Below, piece after piece: positions 1 to 6,735 of a stretch of 7,104 nt of DNA (the first letter of the stretch is position 1; each line of letters starts with the position of its first letter). Under the pieces are notes generated by a model. It saw only the letters and a program-made list of their open reading frames with translations, did not search any database and was not told the DNA's origin. The position numbers and the translations under genes were made by a program. Source of the stretch: Gemmatimonadota bacterium (GTDB lineage Bacteria; Gemmatimonadota; Gemmatimonadetes; Gemmatimonadales; GWC2-71-9); NCBI GenBank assembly GCA_003220855.1, contig QHTP01000127.1, positions 1 to 7,104 on the forward strand. Direction: 5' to 3'.

Positions 1-1245
1 GGAAAGCGGCAGCTCGGCGATCGTCGGGGCGACGAAATGCCCCTGATCGAACAGCCCGTCGCTGAGCTGTTGCCCGCCGAACACGACTTTTCCCTCGCGG
101 CGGGCCCGCGCCACCGCCCGGCGGAACCGCTCCACCGCCGCCGCGTTGATCACCGGCCCGAACGCGACGTCGCGCTCCGTCGGATCACCGACCTTCATGG
201 CCCTAGTCCGCTCCACCAGTTTGTCCACGAACGGCCGGGCCACGCGCTGGTGCACGTAGACCCGCGACGTCGCGCTGCATTTCTGGTTCTGCAGGCCGAA
301 CGCGGAGCGCATCACCCCCTCCGCGGCGGCGTCCAGGTCCGCCGAGTCGAGCACGATCGCGGCGTTCTTGCCCCCCATCTCCAGGAGGCAGGGCTTGATC
401 CAGTCGCGCGCGAGGCCCTGGTGGATGCGCATACCCACGGCCTTCGAGCCCGTGAACACCACGCCGTCCACGCCCGAGTGACGCCACAAGGCCTCGCCCG
501 CCACGTCGCCGGCTCCGGGGAGATAGTTGAACACCCCCGGCGCCAGCCCCGCGTCGCGGTACACCTCGTACAGCTTGAGCCCGGTCCACGGCGTCTCTTC
601 CGCGGGCTTGTACACGACCGCATTCCCGGCGACCAGGGCCGCCGCCGACATGCCGGTCGAGAGGGCGAGCGGGAAGTTGAACGGCGCGATGCAGGCGAAC
701 ACGCCGTAGGGTCGGAGCACGTCGGTGTTGCGCTCGACGGGCGTGACGGCGGCCATCTGGCGCACGAACCCGTTCGCGTCCTCGACTTGCTGGCAATAGT
801 AGTCGACCAGGTCGGCCGCCTCTTCGGCGTCCCCCATCGACTCCAGCCGGCTCTTGCCGACCTCGAGGCTCATGATGGCCGCGAGCGCGAACTTGCGCTC
901 GCGGATTAGGCCCGCCGCCCGGCGTAGCAGGGCCACGCGCGCGCGCCACGGTTGGTGCGCCCAGCCGCGCTGCGCCCCGCGCGCCGCCGCCACGGCGCGA
1001 TCGACCTCCGGCGGCAGCGCGCTCGCAAACCGCCCGAGGAGCACGTCGCGGTCGATCGGCGAGGTGTGCACGAAGGGAGGCGCGGACGACGTCACCGCCT
1101 CTCCGCCGATGTAGAGCGGGTAGTCGCGCCCCAGCTGCGCCCGCACGCCGCGCAACGCCTCGTCGAACTGGCGGTGAAACACCTCCCAGTCGACGTTGGC
1201 GGAGGTGTAGGTGACTTTGGACCCCGTGGCGGCTGCGCTCGTCAT
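1..1245 (-). CDS. Aldehyde dehydrogenase, L-glutamate gamma-semialdehyde (P5C) dehydrogenase type (pruA/rocA-like), C-terminus cut by window edge
   Basis: The first 415 residues are visible and the frame stays open to base 1, so the C-terminus (about 100 residues or more by family length) is missing. The family oxidises semialdehydes to carboxylates with NAD(P)+ in the cytoplasm; P5C dehydrogenases make glutamate in proline and ornithine breakdown. Visible hallmarks: an N-terminal region with YPLYIGGE at about 42-49; PFNFP at 188-192 with the oxyanion Asn190; the cofactor-binding FTGSKAVG at 264-271; LEMGGKN with the general base Glu289; and the catalytic Cys323 in QNQKCSA. No key residue is missing. 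The ATG lies 4 nt after the aminotransferase stop, with GGGAG at 1258-1262 as a likely ribosome site inside that gene, so the two are probably co-transcribed and translationally coupled. The P5C-dehydrogenase subtype is inferred from overall resemblance; another semialdehyde dehydrogenase, such as aminoadipate semialdehyde, is possible. Confidence 0.9.
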   Translation of the reverse strand, partial: MTSAAATGSKVTYTSANVDWEVFHRQFDEALRGVRAQLGRDYPLYIGGEAVTSSAPPFVHTSPIDRDVLLGRFASALPPEVDRAVAAARGAQRGWAHQPWRARVALLRRAAGLIRERKFALAAIMSLEVGKSRLESMGDAEEAADLVDYYCQQVEDANGFVRQMAAVTPVERNTDVLRPYGVFACIAPFNFPLALSTGMSAAALVAGNAVVYKPAEETPWTGLKLYEVYRDAGLAPGVFNYLPGAGDVAGEALWRHSGVDGVVFTGSKAVGMRIHQGLARDWIKPCLLEMGGKNAAIVLDSADLDAAAEGVMRSAFGLQNQKCSATSRVYVHQRVARPFVDKLVERTRAMKVGDPTERDVAFGPVINAAAVERFRRAVARARREGKVVFGGQQLSDGLFDQGHFVAPTIAELPLS

Positions 1246-1249
1246 GTCG

Positions 1250-2608
1250 TCATCGCGCTCCCAGCTTCACCGCCTTCACGGCGGCGGCGTGGGCCGTGGT
1301 GAAACGCGCCACGATCTGGTCGATTTCCTGCTCCGTGATAATGAATGGTGGCGCCGCGACGACCAGGTCGCCGTTGACGCCGTCGGCGTGCCCCACGTTG
1401 GGCCAGACCACGAGCCCGGCGTCCAGCGCGGCCTCGGTGAACGCCTCGACGAACTTGACCGCACGCGGGAACGGCGCTCGGGTGGCCTTGTCCTCCACGA
1501 ACTCGATCCCGGCGAGCAGGCCTCGGCCGCGTACGTCGCCCACGTGGGGGAGGTGGGCGAGGCCGGCGAGCCGCTCGTGCAGCACCCGTCCCAGCCTGGC
1601 ACACCGCTCGACCAGCCGATCGCGCTTGAGCAGCCGGACAGCGGCGAGCCCAGCCGCGCATGCGACCGGGTGAAACGAGAAGGTCTGGGCATGCAGGAAG
1701 CTCCCCGAGCCGTTGGCAATGACGTCGACAATCCGCTCGGACGCGGCGACCGCCGACAGCGGGGCATAGCCGCCGGAGATCCCCTTCCCCAGCGTCATCA
1801 CGTCCGGCGCGACGCCGTATGGCTCAATCGCCCACCAGGTGCCCGTGCGGCCGGCTCCGCACAGGATCTCATCGGCCACGAACAGCACCTGGTAGCGGTC
1901 GCAGATCTCCCGGATGGTGCGGAAGTACTCCGGGCGGGGCGTGGACGCACCCGTGGAGGAGCCGCCCACCGGCTCCGAGATGAACGCGGCCACCGTATCG
2001 GCCCCTGCCCGCCGGATTGCGCCCTCCAGGGCGATGCCGCTGCACGTCGGGCACCCGGCATTCTCGCCGCCGCACTCGCAGCGGTACGCGTAGGGAGCGG
2101 GAACCCGCGTGACGTCGACCAGCCACTCGCGGAACGGCGCCTTGTACTGCTCGCGCGCCGATGCCGAGAGGGCGAGGAGCGTGTTGCCGTGATACGAGGG
2201 CGCCAGCGCGATGATCCGGTGCTTCCCGGGCTTGCCCGCCTCGACCCAGTATTGCCGCGCCAGCTTGAGCGCGGCCTCCACGGCCTCCGATCCACTGGAA
2301 AGGAAGTAGAGCTTGTCGAGATCGCCCGGCAGGGTCTGGGCCAGCTCACGGGCGAGCTCTTCCACGGGGCCGTGCGTGAACGCGCTGGCCGAGACATAGC
2401 CGAACTCGCGGGCTTGCGCCGCCAACGCGTCGGCCATTTCAGGGTTCGAGTGGCCGAGGTTCGCCACGTACGCGCCGCCGACCGCGTCCAGGTAGTCTTT
2501 GCCCTGCTCGTCGTACAACCAGCACCCCTCGCCGCGCACGATGCGGGGGTAGCTGCGACCGAGCTTCCGGTAGAAGACGTGGCTGTCGGGATAGCGGTAC
2601 GCCGTCAC
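1250..2608 (-). CDS. Class III PLP-dependent aminotransferase (acetylornithine/ornithine/omega-amino acid aminotransferase family)
   Basis: The product is 452 residues from the GTG at 2608, a normal length for fold-type I class III aminotransferases. These cytoplasmic enzymes move an amino group, often the distal one of ornithine, lysine or another omega-amino acid, to a keto acid. Visible elements: the N-terminal substrate region LDAVGGAYVANLGH (40-53); the phosphate-binding SSGSEA (104-109); SYHG (138-141); Asp246 in VADE, which contacts the PLP ring nitrogen; and the Schiff-base Lys275 in TLGKGISGG. Cys177, Cys179, Cys186 and Cys189 form an unusual cluster. The open frame continues upstream to 2866, but that part reads as low-complexity Arg-rich sequence and overlaps the divergent peptidase gene. 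GTG 2608 follows a purine-rich GGGGGAGG (2610-2617) that is rather close to the start, so the exact start is not certain. Pairing with the downstream aldehyde dehydrogenase favours a semialdehyde-forming reaction; the substrate cannot be read from sequence. Confidence 0.92.
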   Translation of the reverse strand: MTAYRYPDSHVFYRKLGRSYPRIVRGEGCWLYDEQGKDYLDAVGGAYVANLGHSNPEMADALAAQAREFGYVSASAFTHGPVEELARELAQTLPGDLDKLYFLSSGSEAVEAALKLARQYWVEAGKPGKHRIIALAPSYHGNTLLALSASAREQYKAPFREWLVDVTRVPAPYAYRCECGGENAGCPTCSGIALEGAIRRAGADTVAAFISEPVGGSSTGASTPRPEYFRTIREICDRYQVLFVADEILCGAGRTGTWWAIEPYGVAPDVMTLGKGISGGYAPLSAVAASERIVDVIANGSGSFLHAQTFSFHPVACAAGLAAVRLLKRDRLVERCARLGRVLHERLAGLAHLPHVGDVRGRGLLAGIEFVEDKATRAPFPRAVKFVEAFTEAALDAGLVVWPNVGHADGVNGDLVVAAPPFIITEQEIDQIVARFTTAHAAAVKAVKLGAR

Positions 2609-2645
2609 TCCTCCCCCTGTTTTTCTGCCGCCGTGGGATCGCGGA

Positions 2646-2651
2646 AAGCTA
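2646..2651 (-). promoter_or_regulatory. Weak -10-like element upstream of the aminotransferase
   Basis: TAGCTT on the minus strand keeps the first, second and last bases of the sigma-70 -10 consensus and lies about 38 nt upstream of the GTG start. The leader after it is AT-richer than its surroundings (AGAAAAACA). I see no good -35 box 17 bp upstream, where the sequence is TCGCCG. This is a guess based on position and composition only. Confidence 0.2.
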
Positions 2652-2656
2652 CGACA

Positions 2657-2671
2657 CCGGGCGGTGCCCGG
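2657..2671. repeat. Inverted repeat, 6-bp arms, in the divergent intergenic region
   Basis: CCGGGC (2657-2662) and GCCCGG (2666-2671) are perfect reverse complements around a 3-nt spacer. The repeat sits just upstream of the possible aminotransferase -10 element, where a regulator could bind. GC-rich DNA produces such short palindromes often, so function is unproven. Confidence 0.4.
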
Positions 2672-2674
2672 CGA

Positions 2675-2694
2675 GCGAGCCCGGTCCGGCTCGC
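2675..2694. repeat. Inverted repeat, 7-bp arms, in the divergent intergenic region
   Basis: GCGAGCC (2675-2681) and GGCTCGC (2688-2694) are perfect reverse complements with a 6-nt spacer. The right arm overlaps the 8-bp palindrome CTCGCGAG (2690-2697). The element lies between the two divergent starts and could be an operator shared by both genes or a hairpin in a transcript. That role is inference; only the symmetry is seen. Confidence 0.4.
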
Positions 2695-2713
2695 GAGCGC
2701 GCAAGGGCCGCCG

Positions 2714-2719
2714 TACTTT
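2714..2719 (+). promoter_or_regulatory. Possible -10 element of the S9 peptidase gene
   Basis: TACTTT matches T1, A2 and T6 of the sigma-70 -10 consensus and is the only AT-rich patch on this side of the intergenic region. It would start transcription near 2726, leaving a leader of about 22 nt before the ATG at 2748. No convincing -35 box is visible at the expected distance. Confidence 0.25.
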
Positions 2720-2747
2720 AGTGCTCCTCGACTCCAGCGGACTCGGT

Positions 2748-4706
2748 ATGACGCGACTCACCCGCTCGCTGCTGCTCGCGCTCGCTCTCCCGGTGCCCGG
2801 TCTCGCGCAAACCGCGCCCGCCCCGGCGGTGCCCGAGAACCTCGTGACGGACGGCATGCCGGCCATCCCGTCGCGTATCGCGGAGGCGGCACGTCGCTAC
2901 GGGGAGTTCCGGGCCGCCGACTTCTGGGACTGGCACCCCACGCGGCGCGAGATGATCATCGGCACCCGCTTCGGGGACGCACCCCAGCTGCACCGCGTGG
3001 CCTTCCCGGGCGGGGCCCGAACGCAGCTGACGTTCTTCCCGGATCCCGTCTCTGGCGCCTCGTACCAGCCGGCCGACGGCCGCTACATCGTGTTCACGAA
3101 AGACGTCGGGGGCGCCGAGTTCTTCCAGAAGTACCGCTACGACGCTGCGACCGGAGACATCACCCTGCTCACCGACGGCAAATCGCGCAACGTCGGCGGC
3201 GCCTGGTCGCACAAGGGTGACCGCTACGCCTACATGTCCACGCGTCGAAACGGACGCGACCTGGATCTCTGGGTGATGGATCCGTCCGATCCGGCGAGCG
3301 ACCGCATGGTGCTGCAGCTGGAAGGCGGCGGGTATGAGCCGGCCGACTGGTCGCCGGACGACCGCCAGATCCTGCTGTTGCAGTCGATGTCTGTCAACGA
3401 GGGCTACCTCTGGCTCGTCGACGCGGCGAGCGGGCGTAAAACGCTGCTCACGCCCAAGCAACCGGGCGACAGCGTCGCCTACGGTGGAGCGCAGTTCAGC
3501 CACGACGGCAAAGGCATTTACGTCACGACCGATCGCGGCTCGGAGTTCCGGCGCCTCGCCTACATGGACCTGGCCACCGGCCGGGATCGCTTCCTCACGA
3601 GCACCATCCCGTGGGACGTGGACGAGTTCGACCTGTCGCCCGACGGGCGCTCCATCGCCTGCGTCACTGACGAAGCCGGAATCAGCGTGCTGCACGTGAT
3701 CGACGCCACGACGGGCGTCGGGCGTCGCTTGCCCGTGCTGCCGGCGGGCCTGATCTCCGGCCTTCGCTGGCGGCGGACCGGGGCCGAGCTGGGGTTCACG
3801 CTCACCTCGGCGCGCGCGCCCGCCGACGCCTACTCGCTCGACCTCGGCCGCGGCGCGCTCACGCGCTGGACGGAGAGCGAAACCGCGGGCCTCGACACGC
3901 GCGACTTTGCCGAGGCCGAGCTGGTGCGCTGGCCCAGCTTCGACGGGCGGGAGATCTCGGGCTTCCTCTACAAGCCCCCGGCGAAGTTCGCGGGACGGCG
4001 GCCCGTGATCATCAACATTCACGGCGGGCCCGAGGGGCAGTCACGGCCCGGATTCCTGGGCCGCAACGACTACTATCTCCAGGAGCTGGGGATCGCGCTC
4101 ATTTTTCCGAACATCCGGGGGTCGACCGGCTTCGGGAAGACGTTTGTGAAGCTCGACAACGGCGTGCGGCGGGAGGGCGCCTACCGCGACATCGGGGCCC
4201 TGCTCGAGTGGATCCGCACGCGACCGGATCTGGACGGCGACCACGTCCTGGTGACGGGCGGCAGCTACGGGGGCCACATGACGCTCGTCACGGCCACCCG
4301 CTACGACGGACCGATCTGCTGCTCGGTGGACGTGGTGGGGATCTCGAACCTCGCCACATTCTTGAAGAACACGTCGGGCTATCGCCAGGACCTGCGGCGC
4401 GTCGAGTACGGCGACGAGCGCGACTCGACGATCCGGGGGTGGATGGAGCGCACCGCGCCGCTCAACAACGTGGACAAGGTCACGAAGCCGCTGTTCATCA
4501 TCCAGGGAATGAACGATCCCCGCGTACCGCGGAGCGAGGCCGAGCAGATGGTGGCCGCCCTCAAGCGACGCGCGGTCCCCGTGTGGTACCTGATGGCGAA
4601 AGACGAGGGTCACGGGTTCCGCAAGAAGGGCAATCAGGACTTCCAGTTCTCCGCGACTGTTCTCTTCACCGAGCGCTATCTGCTGGGGCGGGACCTCACT
4701 CCCTGA
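2748..4706 (+). CDS. Secreted S9-family (prolyl oligopeptidase-type) serine peptidase
   Basis: A 652-residue peptidase, full length for the family, that probably degrades short peptides outside the cytoplasm. Residues 1-20 form a signal peptide: Arg3 and Arg6, a Leu/Ala-rich core, then cleavage likely after GLA (18-20). Residues about 60-390 are a beta-propeller, with recurring blade motifs such as SHKGD (154), SPDDR (202), SHDGKG (251) and SPDGR (297). The alpha/beta-hydrolase domain follows, with HGGPEG (425-430) near the oxyanion hole, nucleophile Ser506 in GGSYGG, Asp590 in MNDPRVP and His622 in DEGHGF, so the triad is complete. I chose ATG 2748 because it gives a clean signal peptide; the in-frame GTG at 2721 and the ATG at 2664 would add an acidic or Arg-rich prefix. 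The ribosome site is weak (AGCGG). It is monocistronic, divergent from the aminotransferase and convergent with the short-chain dehydrogenase. Acylaminoacyl-peptidase-like or dipeptidyl-peptidase-like specificity cannot be separated here. Confidence 0.93.
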   Translation: MTRLTRSLLLALALPVPGLAQTAPAPAVPENLVTDGMPAIPSRIAEAARRYGEFRAADFWDWHPTRREMIIGTRFGDAPQLHRVAFPGGARTQLTFFPDPVSGASYQPADGRYIVFTKDVGGAEFFQKYRYDAATGDITLLTDGKSRNVGGAWSHKGDRYAYMSTRRNGRDLDLWVMDPSDPASDRMVLQLEGGGYEPADWSPDDRQILLLQSMSVNEGYLWLVDAASGRKTLLTPKQPGDSVAYGGAQFSHDGKGIYVTTDRGSEFRRLAYMDLATGRDRFLTSTIPWDVDEFDLSPDGRSIACVTDEAGISVLHVIDATTGVGRRLPVLPAGLISGLRWRRTGAELGFTLTSARAPADAYSLDLGRGALTRWTESETAGLDTRDFAEAELVRWPSFDGREISGFLYKPPAKFAGRRPVIINIHGGPEGQSRPGFLGRNDYYLQELGIALIFPNIRGSTGFGKTFVKLDNGVRREGAYRDIGALLEWIRTRPDLDGDHVLVTGGSYGGHMTLVTATRYDGPICCSVDVVGISNLATFLKNTSGYRQDLRRVEYGDERDSTIRGWMERTAPLNNVDKVTKPLFIIQGMNDPRVPRSEAEQMVAALKRRAVPVWYLMAKDEGHGFRKKGNQDFQFSATVLFTERYLLGRDLTP

Positions 4707-4711
4707 GGTCC
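4691..4711. terminator. Perfect 8-bp hairpin spanning the peptidase stop codon
   Basis: GGACCTCA (4691-4698) and TGAGGTCC (4704-4711) are perfect reverse complements around a 5-nt loop; the stop codon TGA begins the right arm. The hairpin sits between two convergent genes, a usual place for transcription ends. There is no T-run after it on either strand, so it is not a classical intrinsic terminator. It may pause polymerase or protect the RNA 3' end. Confidence 0.45.
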
Positions 4712-4739
4712 GACAGGGCGCCCAGCATCGCGCGCGGCC

Positions 4740-5510
4740 TCATGTCCGGTCCACTACGTACACGTTGCGCTGTGCCGTCGGCACGATGATCAGGTCCAGG
4801 ATGTTCACGTGCTCGGGAAGGTTCACGATGTAGGCGATCGTGTCCGCCACGTCGTCCGCCGTGAGCGGCTGGAATCCCTGGTACACCGTCTTGGCGCGCT
4901 CCCGGTCGCCGTGGAACCGCACCTCGGAGAATTCCGTCTCCACGAAGCCGGGATCCACCTCGGACACGCGGATCGGCGTGCCCGCCACGTCGAGGTTCAT
5001 ACCCTCCGTCAACGCGCGTACGCCGAACTTGGTGGCGTTGTAGACGTTGCCCATCGGATAGGTCTGATGTCCCGCCGTGCTCCCGATGTTCACGACGTGC
5101 CCCCGGCGCCGCGCCACCATGTGCGGCAGGACCGCCCGGGTCACGTTGAGCAGTCCCTTCAGGTTGGTGTCGATCATGCGGTCCCAATCCTCGGGATCAC
5201 CCTCGTGGATCTTCGACAGCCCGCTCGCGAGGCCGGCGTTGTTGATGAGGACGTCGGGTACGTGTCCGGCCGCGACCAGCGCCTCCGCCGCCCGGTTCAC
5301 CGCAGCCCGGTCCCGCACGTCCACCACCGCGACCGAGAGGGACACGCGAGACGCGGGGCCGAGCTCGGCCGCCAGCAGCTCCAGCCGGTCGGCCCGCCGT
5401 GCCCACAGCACGAGGTCGGCCCCCTCGGCGGCGAAGCGGCGCGCGCACGACGCGCCGATCCCCGAGCTCGCACCCGTGATGAGAATCAGCTTTCCCTTGA
5501 TGCGATTCAT
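4740..5510 (-). CDS. Classical short-chain dehydrogenase/reductase, YdfG-like (NADP-dependent 3-hydroxy acid dehydrogenase type)
   Basis: A 256-residue cytoplasmic oxidoreductase of normal classical SDR length. The Rossmann fold shows TGASSGIG (12-19), Asp64 in VDVRD, NNAG (90-93) and the catalytic tetrad Asn116, Ser144, Tyr157 and Lys161 (YNATK). Arg38-Arg39 after the second strand suggests NADP(H). From memory of the family, several stretches resemble E. coli YdfG, which oxidises serine and 3-hydroxy acids: MIDTNLKGL (112-120), NIGSTAG (141-147), TEFSEVRF near 210 and LPEHVNI near the C-terminus. Substrate here is inferred only. The ATG at 5510 follows a G-rich GGGGGTGGG immediately before it, a poor ribosome site, but the Rossmann motif begins at once so the start is sound. 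It lies 64 nt after the propeller gene in the same direction and may share its transcript. Confidence 0.92.
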   Translation of the reverse strand: MNRIKGKLILITGASSGIGASCARRFAAEGADLVLWARRADRLELLAAELGPASRVSLSVAVVDVRDRAAVNRAAEALVAAGHVPDVLINNAGLASGLSKIHEGDPEDWDRMIDTNLKGLLNVTRAVLPHMVARRRGHVVNIGSTAGHQTYPMGNVYNATKFGVRALTEGMNLDVAGTPIRVSEVDPGFVETEFSEVRFHGDRERAKTVYQGFQPLTADDVADTIAYIVNLPEHVNILDLIIVPTAQRNVYVVDRT

Positions 5511-5527
5511 CCCACCCCCACGTTTCT

Positions 5528-5566
5528 CCGTGACGCCTTTCCGTGACGCCTTTCCGCGACGTCTCT
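5528..5566. repeat. Tandem 13-bp repeat in the short-chain dehydrogenase leader
   Basis: CCGTGACGCCTTT occurs twice back to back (5528-5540 and 5541-5553) with no mismatch. A third unit (5554-5566) differs at 3 of 13 positions. A short TTTC run follows to about 5577. On the coding strand the units read AAAGGCGTCACGG, so the transcript leader is purine-rich and offers GGAAAGG-like sites. The array fills most of the 64-nt gap between the propeller gene stop and the dehydrogenase start. It could be a regulator-binding array or simple replication slippage. Confidence 0.75.
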
Positions 5567-5574
5567 TTCTTTCT

Positions 5575-6735
5575 TTATCTCATGTTGCCAGTGTGTCCCA
5601 GTGAATACCGACCAGGCTGAGGCCAGACACAGAGTCCGTGCGGCTCACGCCCCACCTTTATGCGGTGCGTCAGCTGCCCCGTCTCTGTGTCGAAAACGTA
5701 GACTTCTTCGTCGTAGCGACCCGACACCCAAAGCTCCTTCCCGTCCGCGGTCACGTTCCCCATGTCCGGGCTGCCGCCGCCCGGCACGGGCCAGGTCGCG
5801 ACGATCTGCCGGTTCCGAGGGTCGAGCACGGTGACGGAGCCCGGACCGTGGCGCCCACCCGCCGTCGTGTTCCAGCCGCGATTCGTGATGTAGAGCAGGC
5901 GGCCGTCCCGGCTCGGGTAGATGCCGTGCGTCCCCTTGCCCGTCGCGATGAACCCGATGCGTCGGAACGCCTCCGGGTCCACGAGAAACACGCCGTTCGC
6001 CTTCATATCGGCGACGTAGAACACCCGGCCGTCCGGGGAAGACCGGATGTCCTGCGGCATGGCGGTGCTGTCGAGCCCGCCCGGATCGAGCGTCAGATAT
6101 CCCACGACTGAACGCGCGCCCAGGTCCACCTTTACGAGCTGACCCGAGAACTCGCACGTCGCGAGGGCGAACCGACCGTCGGCCGTGAACTCCATGTGGT
6201 CCACGCCTTTGCACTGGACGGGCAGCGACTGCACCAAGGTCATCGTGTGCGCGTCGCGAAAGTCGAGCCGCCGCCGGCGTTCGGCCACCACGATCGCGAA
6301 CCGGCCGTCGGGCGTGAAGTACAGGTTGTAGGGATCGTCCACGGGCACGGTCTCGCCCTCCTGCCCGGTGACGGGATCGATCGGCGTGAGCGTGCCGCCG
6401 AGATTGTTCGCGACCCAGAGCGTCGTGAGGTCGTACGAGGGCACCACGTGCTGCGGCAGCGCGCCCGTCGGAAAGGTCCGCAGCACGCCATAGGTGCGCG
6501 CGTCGATCACCGTCACCGTCCCGTCGTGCGAGTTCGGGACGTAGACTAACGGGCGCGCTTGCACGGCCCGAGGCGAGAGACGGTTCGCACCCGCAGCGGC
6601 GTACAGGTTCACGGTGTCGGTGCGCGCCGCCGTGTCGGGGGCCGCGACGCGCCCGGTGGCCGCCGACCGGCGTTCCCCCCGGCACGCGCCGGCGATCGCC
6701 AGCGTCACGGCGGCGGCGACTAGTCGCGCGGCCAT
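5575..6735 (-). CDS. YVTN-type beta-propeller protein, putative lipoprotein
   Basis: A 386-residue protein predicted to be exported and lipid-anchored. Residues 1-17 are a short hydrophobic signal with Arg4, ending in AGAC, where Cys18 would be acylated; the -3 residue is Ala instead of the usual Leu, so the lipobox is imperfect. A low-complexity Ala/Arg/Thr linker (about 19-60) leads into propeller repeats from about 62 to the end. Repeating signs are YVPNSHDGTVTVIDART (65-81), LWVANNLGGTLTPIDPVTG (106-124), TPDGRF (141-146), TADGRF (184-189), SPDGRVFYVAD and a late ADGKELWVSG. Cys175 and Cys194 could form a disulfide. Such proteins usually serve as binding or scaffold domains; no catalytic motif or haem-binding CxxCH is present. 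The ATG overlaps the last 16 nt of the oxidoreductase gene and has no clear ribosome site, pointing to translational coupling. Partner and ligand are unknown. Confidence 0.87.
   Translation of the reverse strand: MAARLVAAAVTLAIAGACRGERRSAATGRVAAPDTAARTDTVNLYAAAGANRLSPRAVQARPLVYVPNSHDGTVTVIDARTYGVLRTFPTGALPQHVVPSYDLTTLWVANNLGGTLTPIDPVTGQEGETVPVDDPYNLYFTPDGRFAIVVAERRRRLDFRDAHTMTLVQSLPVQCKGVDHMEFTADGRFALATCEFSGQLVKVDLGARSVVGYLTLDPGGLDSTAMPQDIRSSPDGRVFYVADMKANGVFLVDPEAFRRIGFIATGKGTHGIYPSRDGRLLYITNRGWNTTAGGRHGPGSVTVLDPRNRQIVATWPVPGGGSPDMGNVTADGKELWVSGRYDEEVYVFDTETGQLTHRIKVGREPHGLCVWPQPGRYSLGHTGNMR

Noticed and set aside
37..909. A 290-codon plus-strand open frame opposite the aldehyde dehydrogenase.
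   Set aside because: The minus strand encodes an unmistakable aldehyde dehydrogenase with catalytic Cys and Glu; the plus frame is Arg/His-rich shadow sequence.
2609..2866. An N-terminal extension of the aminotransferase to an upstream ATG at 2866.
   Set aside because: The extra 86 codons overlap the start of the divergent peptidase, read as Arg/Ser-rich sequence and have no counterpart in the family, which begins near the GTG at 2608.
1211..3220. A 669-codon plus-strand open frame opposite the aminotransferase.
   Set aside because: It is antisense to a clear aminotransferase, runs into the peptidase gene in the wrong frame, and its translation is Arg/Ala/Gly/His-rich with no domain. Long antisense open frames are expected in very GC-rich coding DNA.
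2718..4022. A 434-codon minus-strand open frame opposite the S9 peptidase.
   Set aside because: The plus strand has a complete signal peptide, propeller and catalytic triad. The opposite frame is compositionally biased, with no recognisable motif.
5578..5607. A separate sigma-70 promoter for the short-chain dehydrogenase inside the end of the propeller gene (TTCACT, 17-nt spacer, TGAGAT on the minus strand).
   Set aside because: The -10 match lacks the key A at its second position and only half the bases agree. It is not above chance, so I did not annotate it.
5575..6735. The propeller protein as a cytochrome cd1-type nitrite reductase or a quinohaemoprotein.
   Set aside because: The propeller resembles the cd1 haem domain superficially, but there is no CxxCH motif and no cytochrome c domain.
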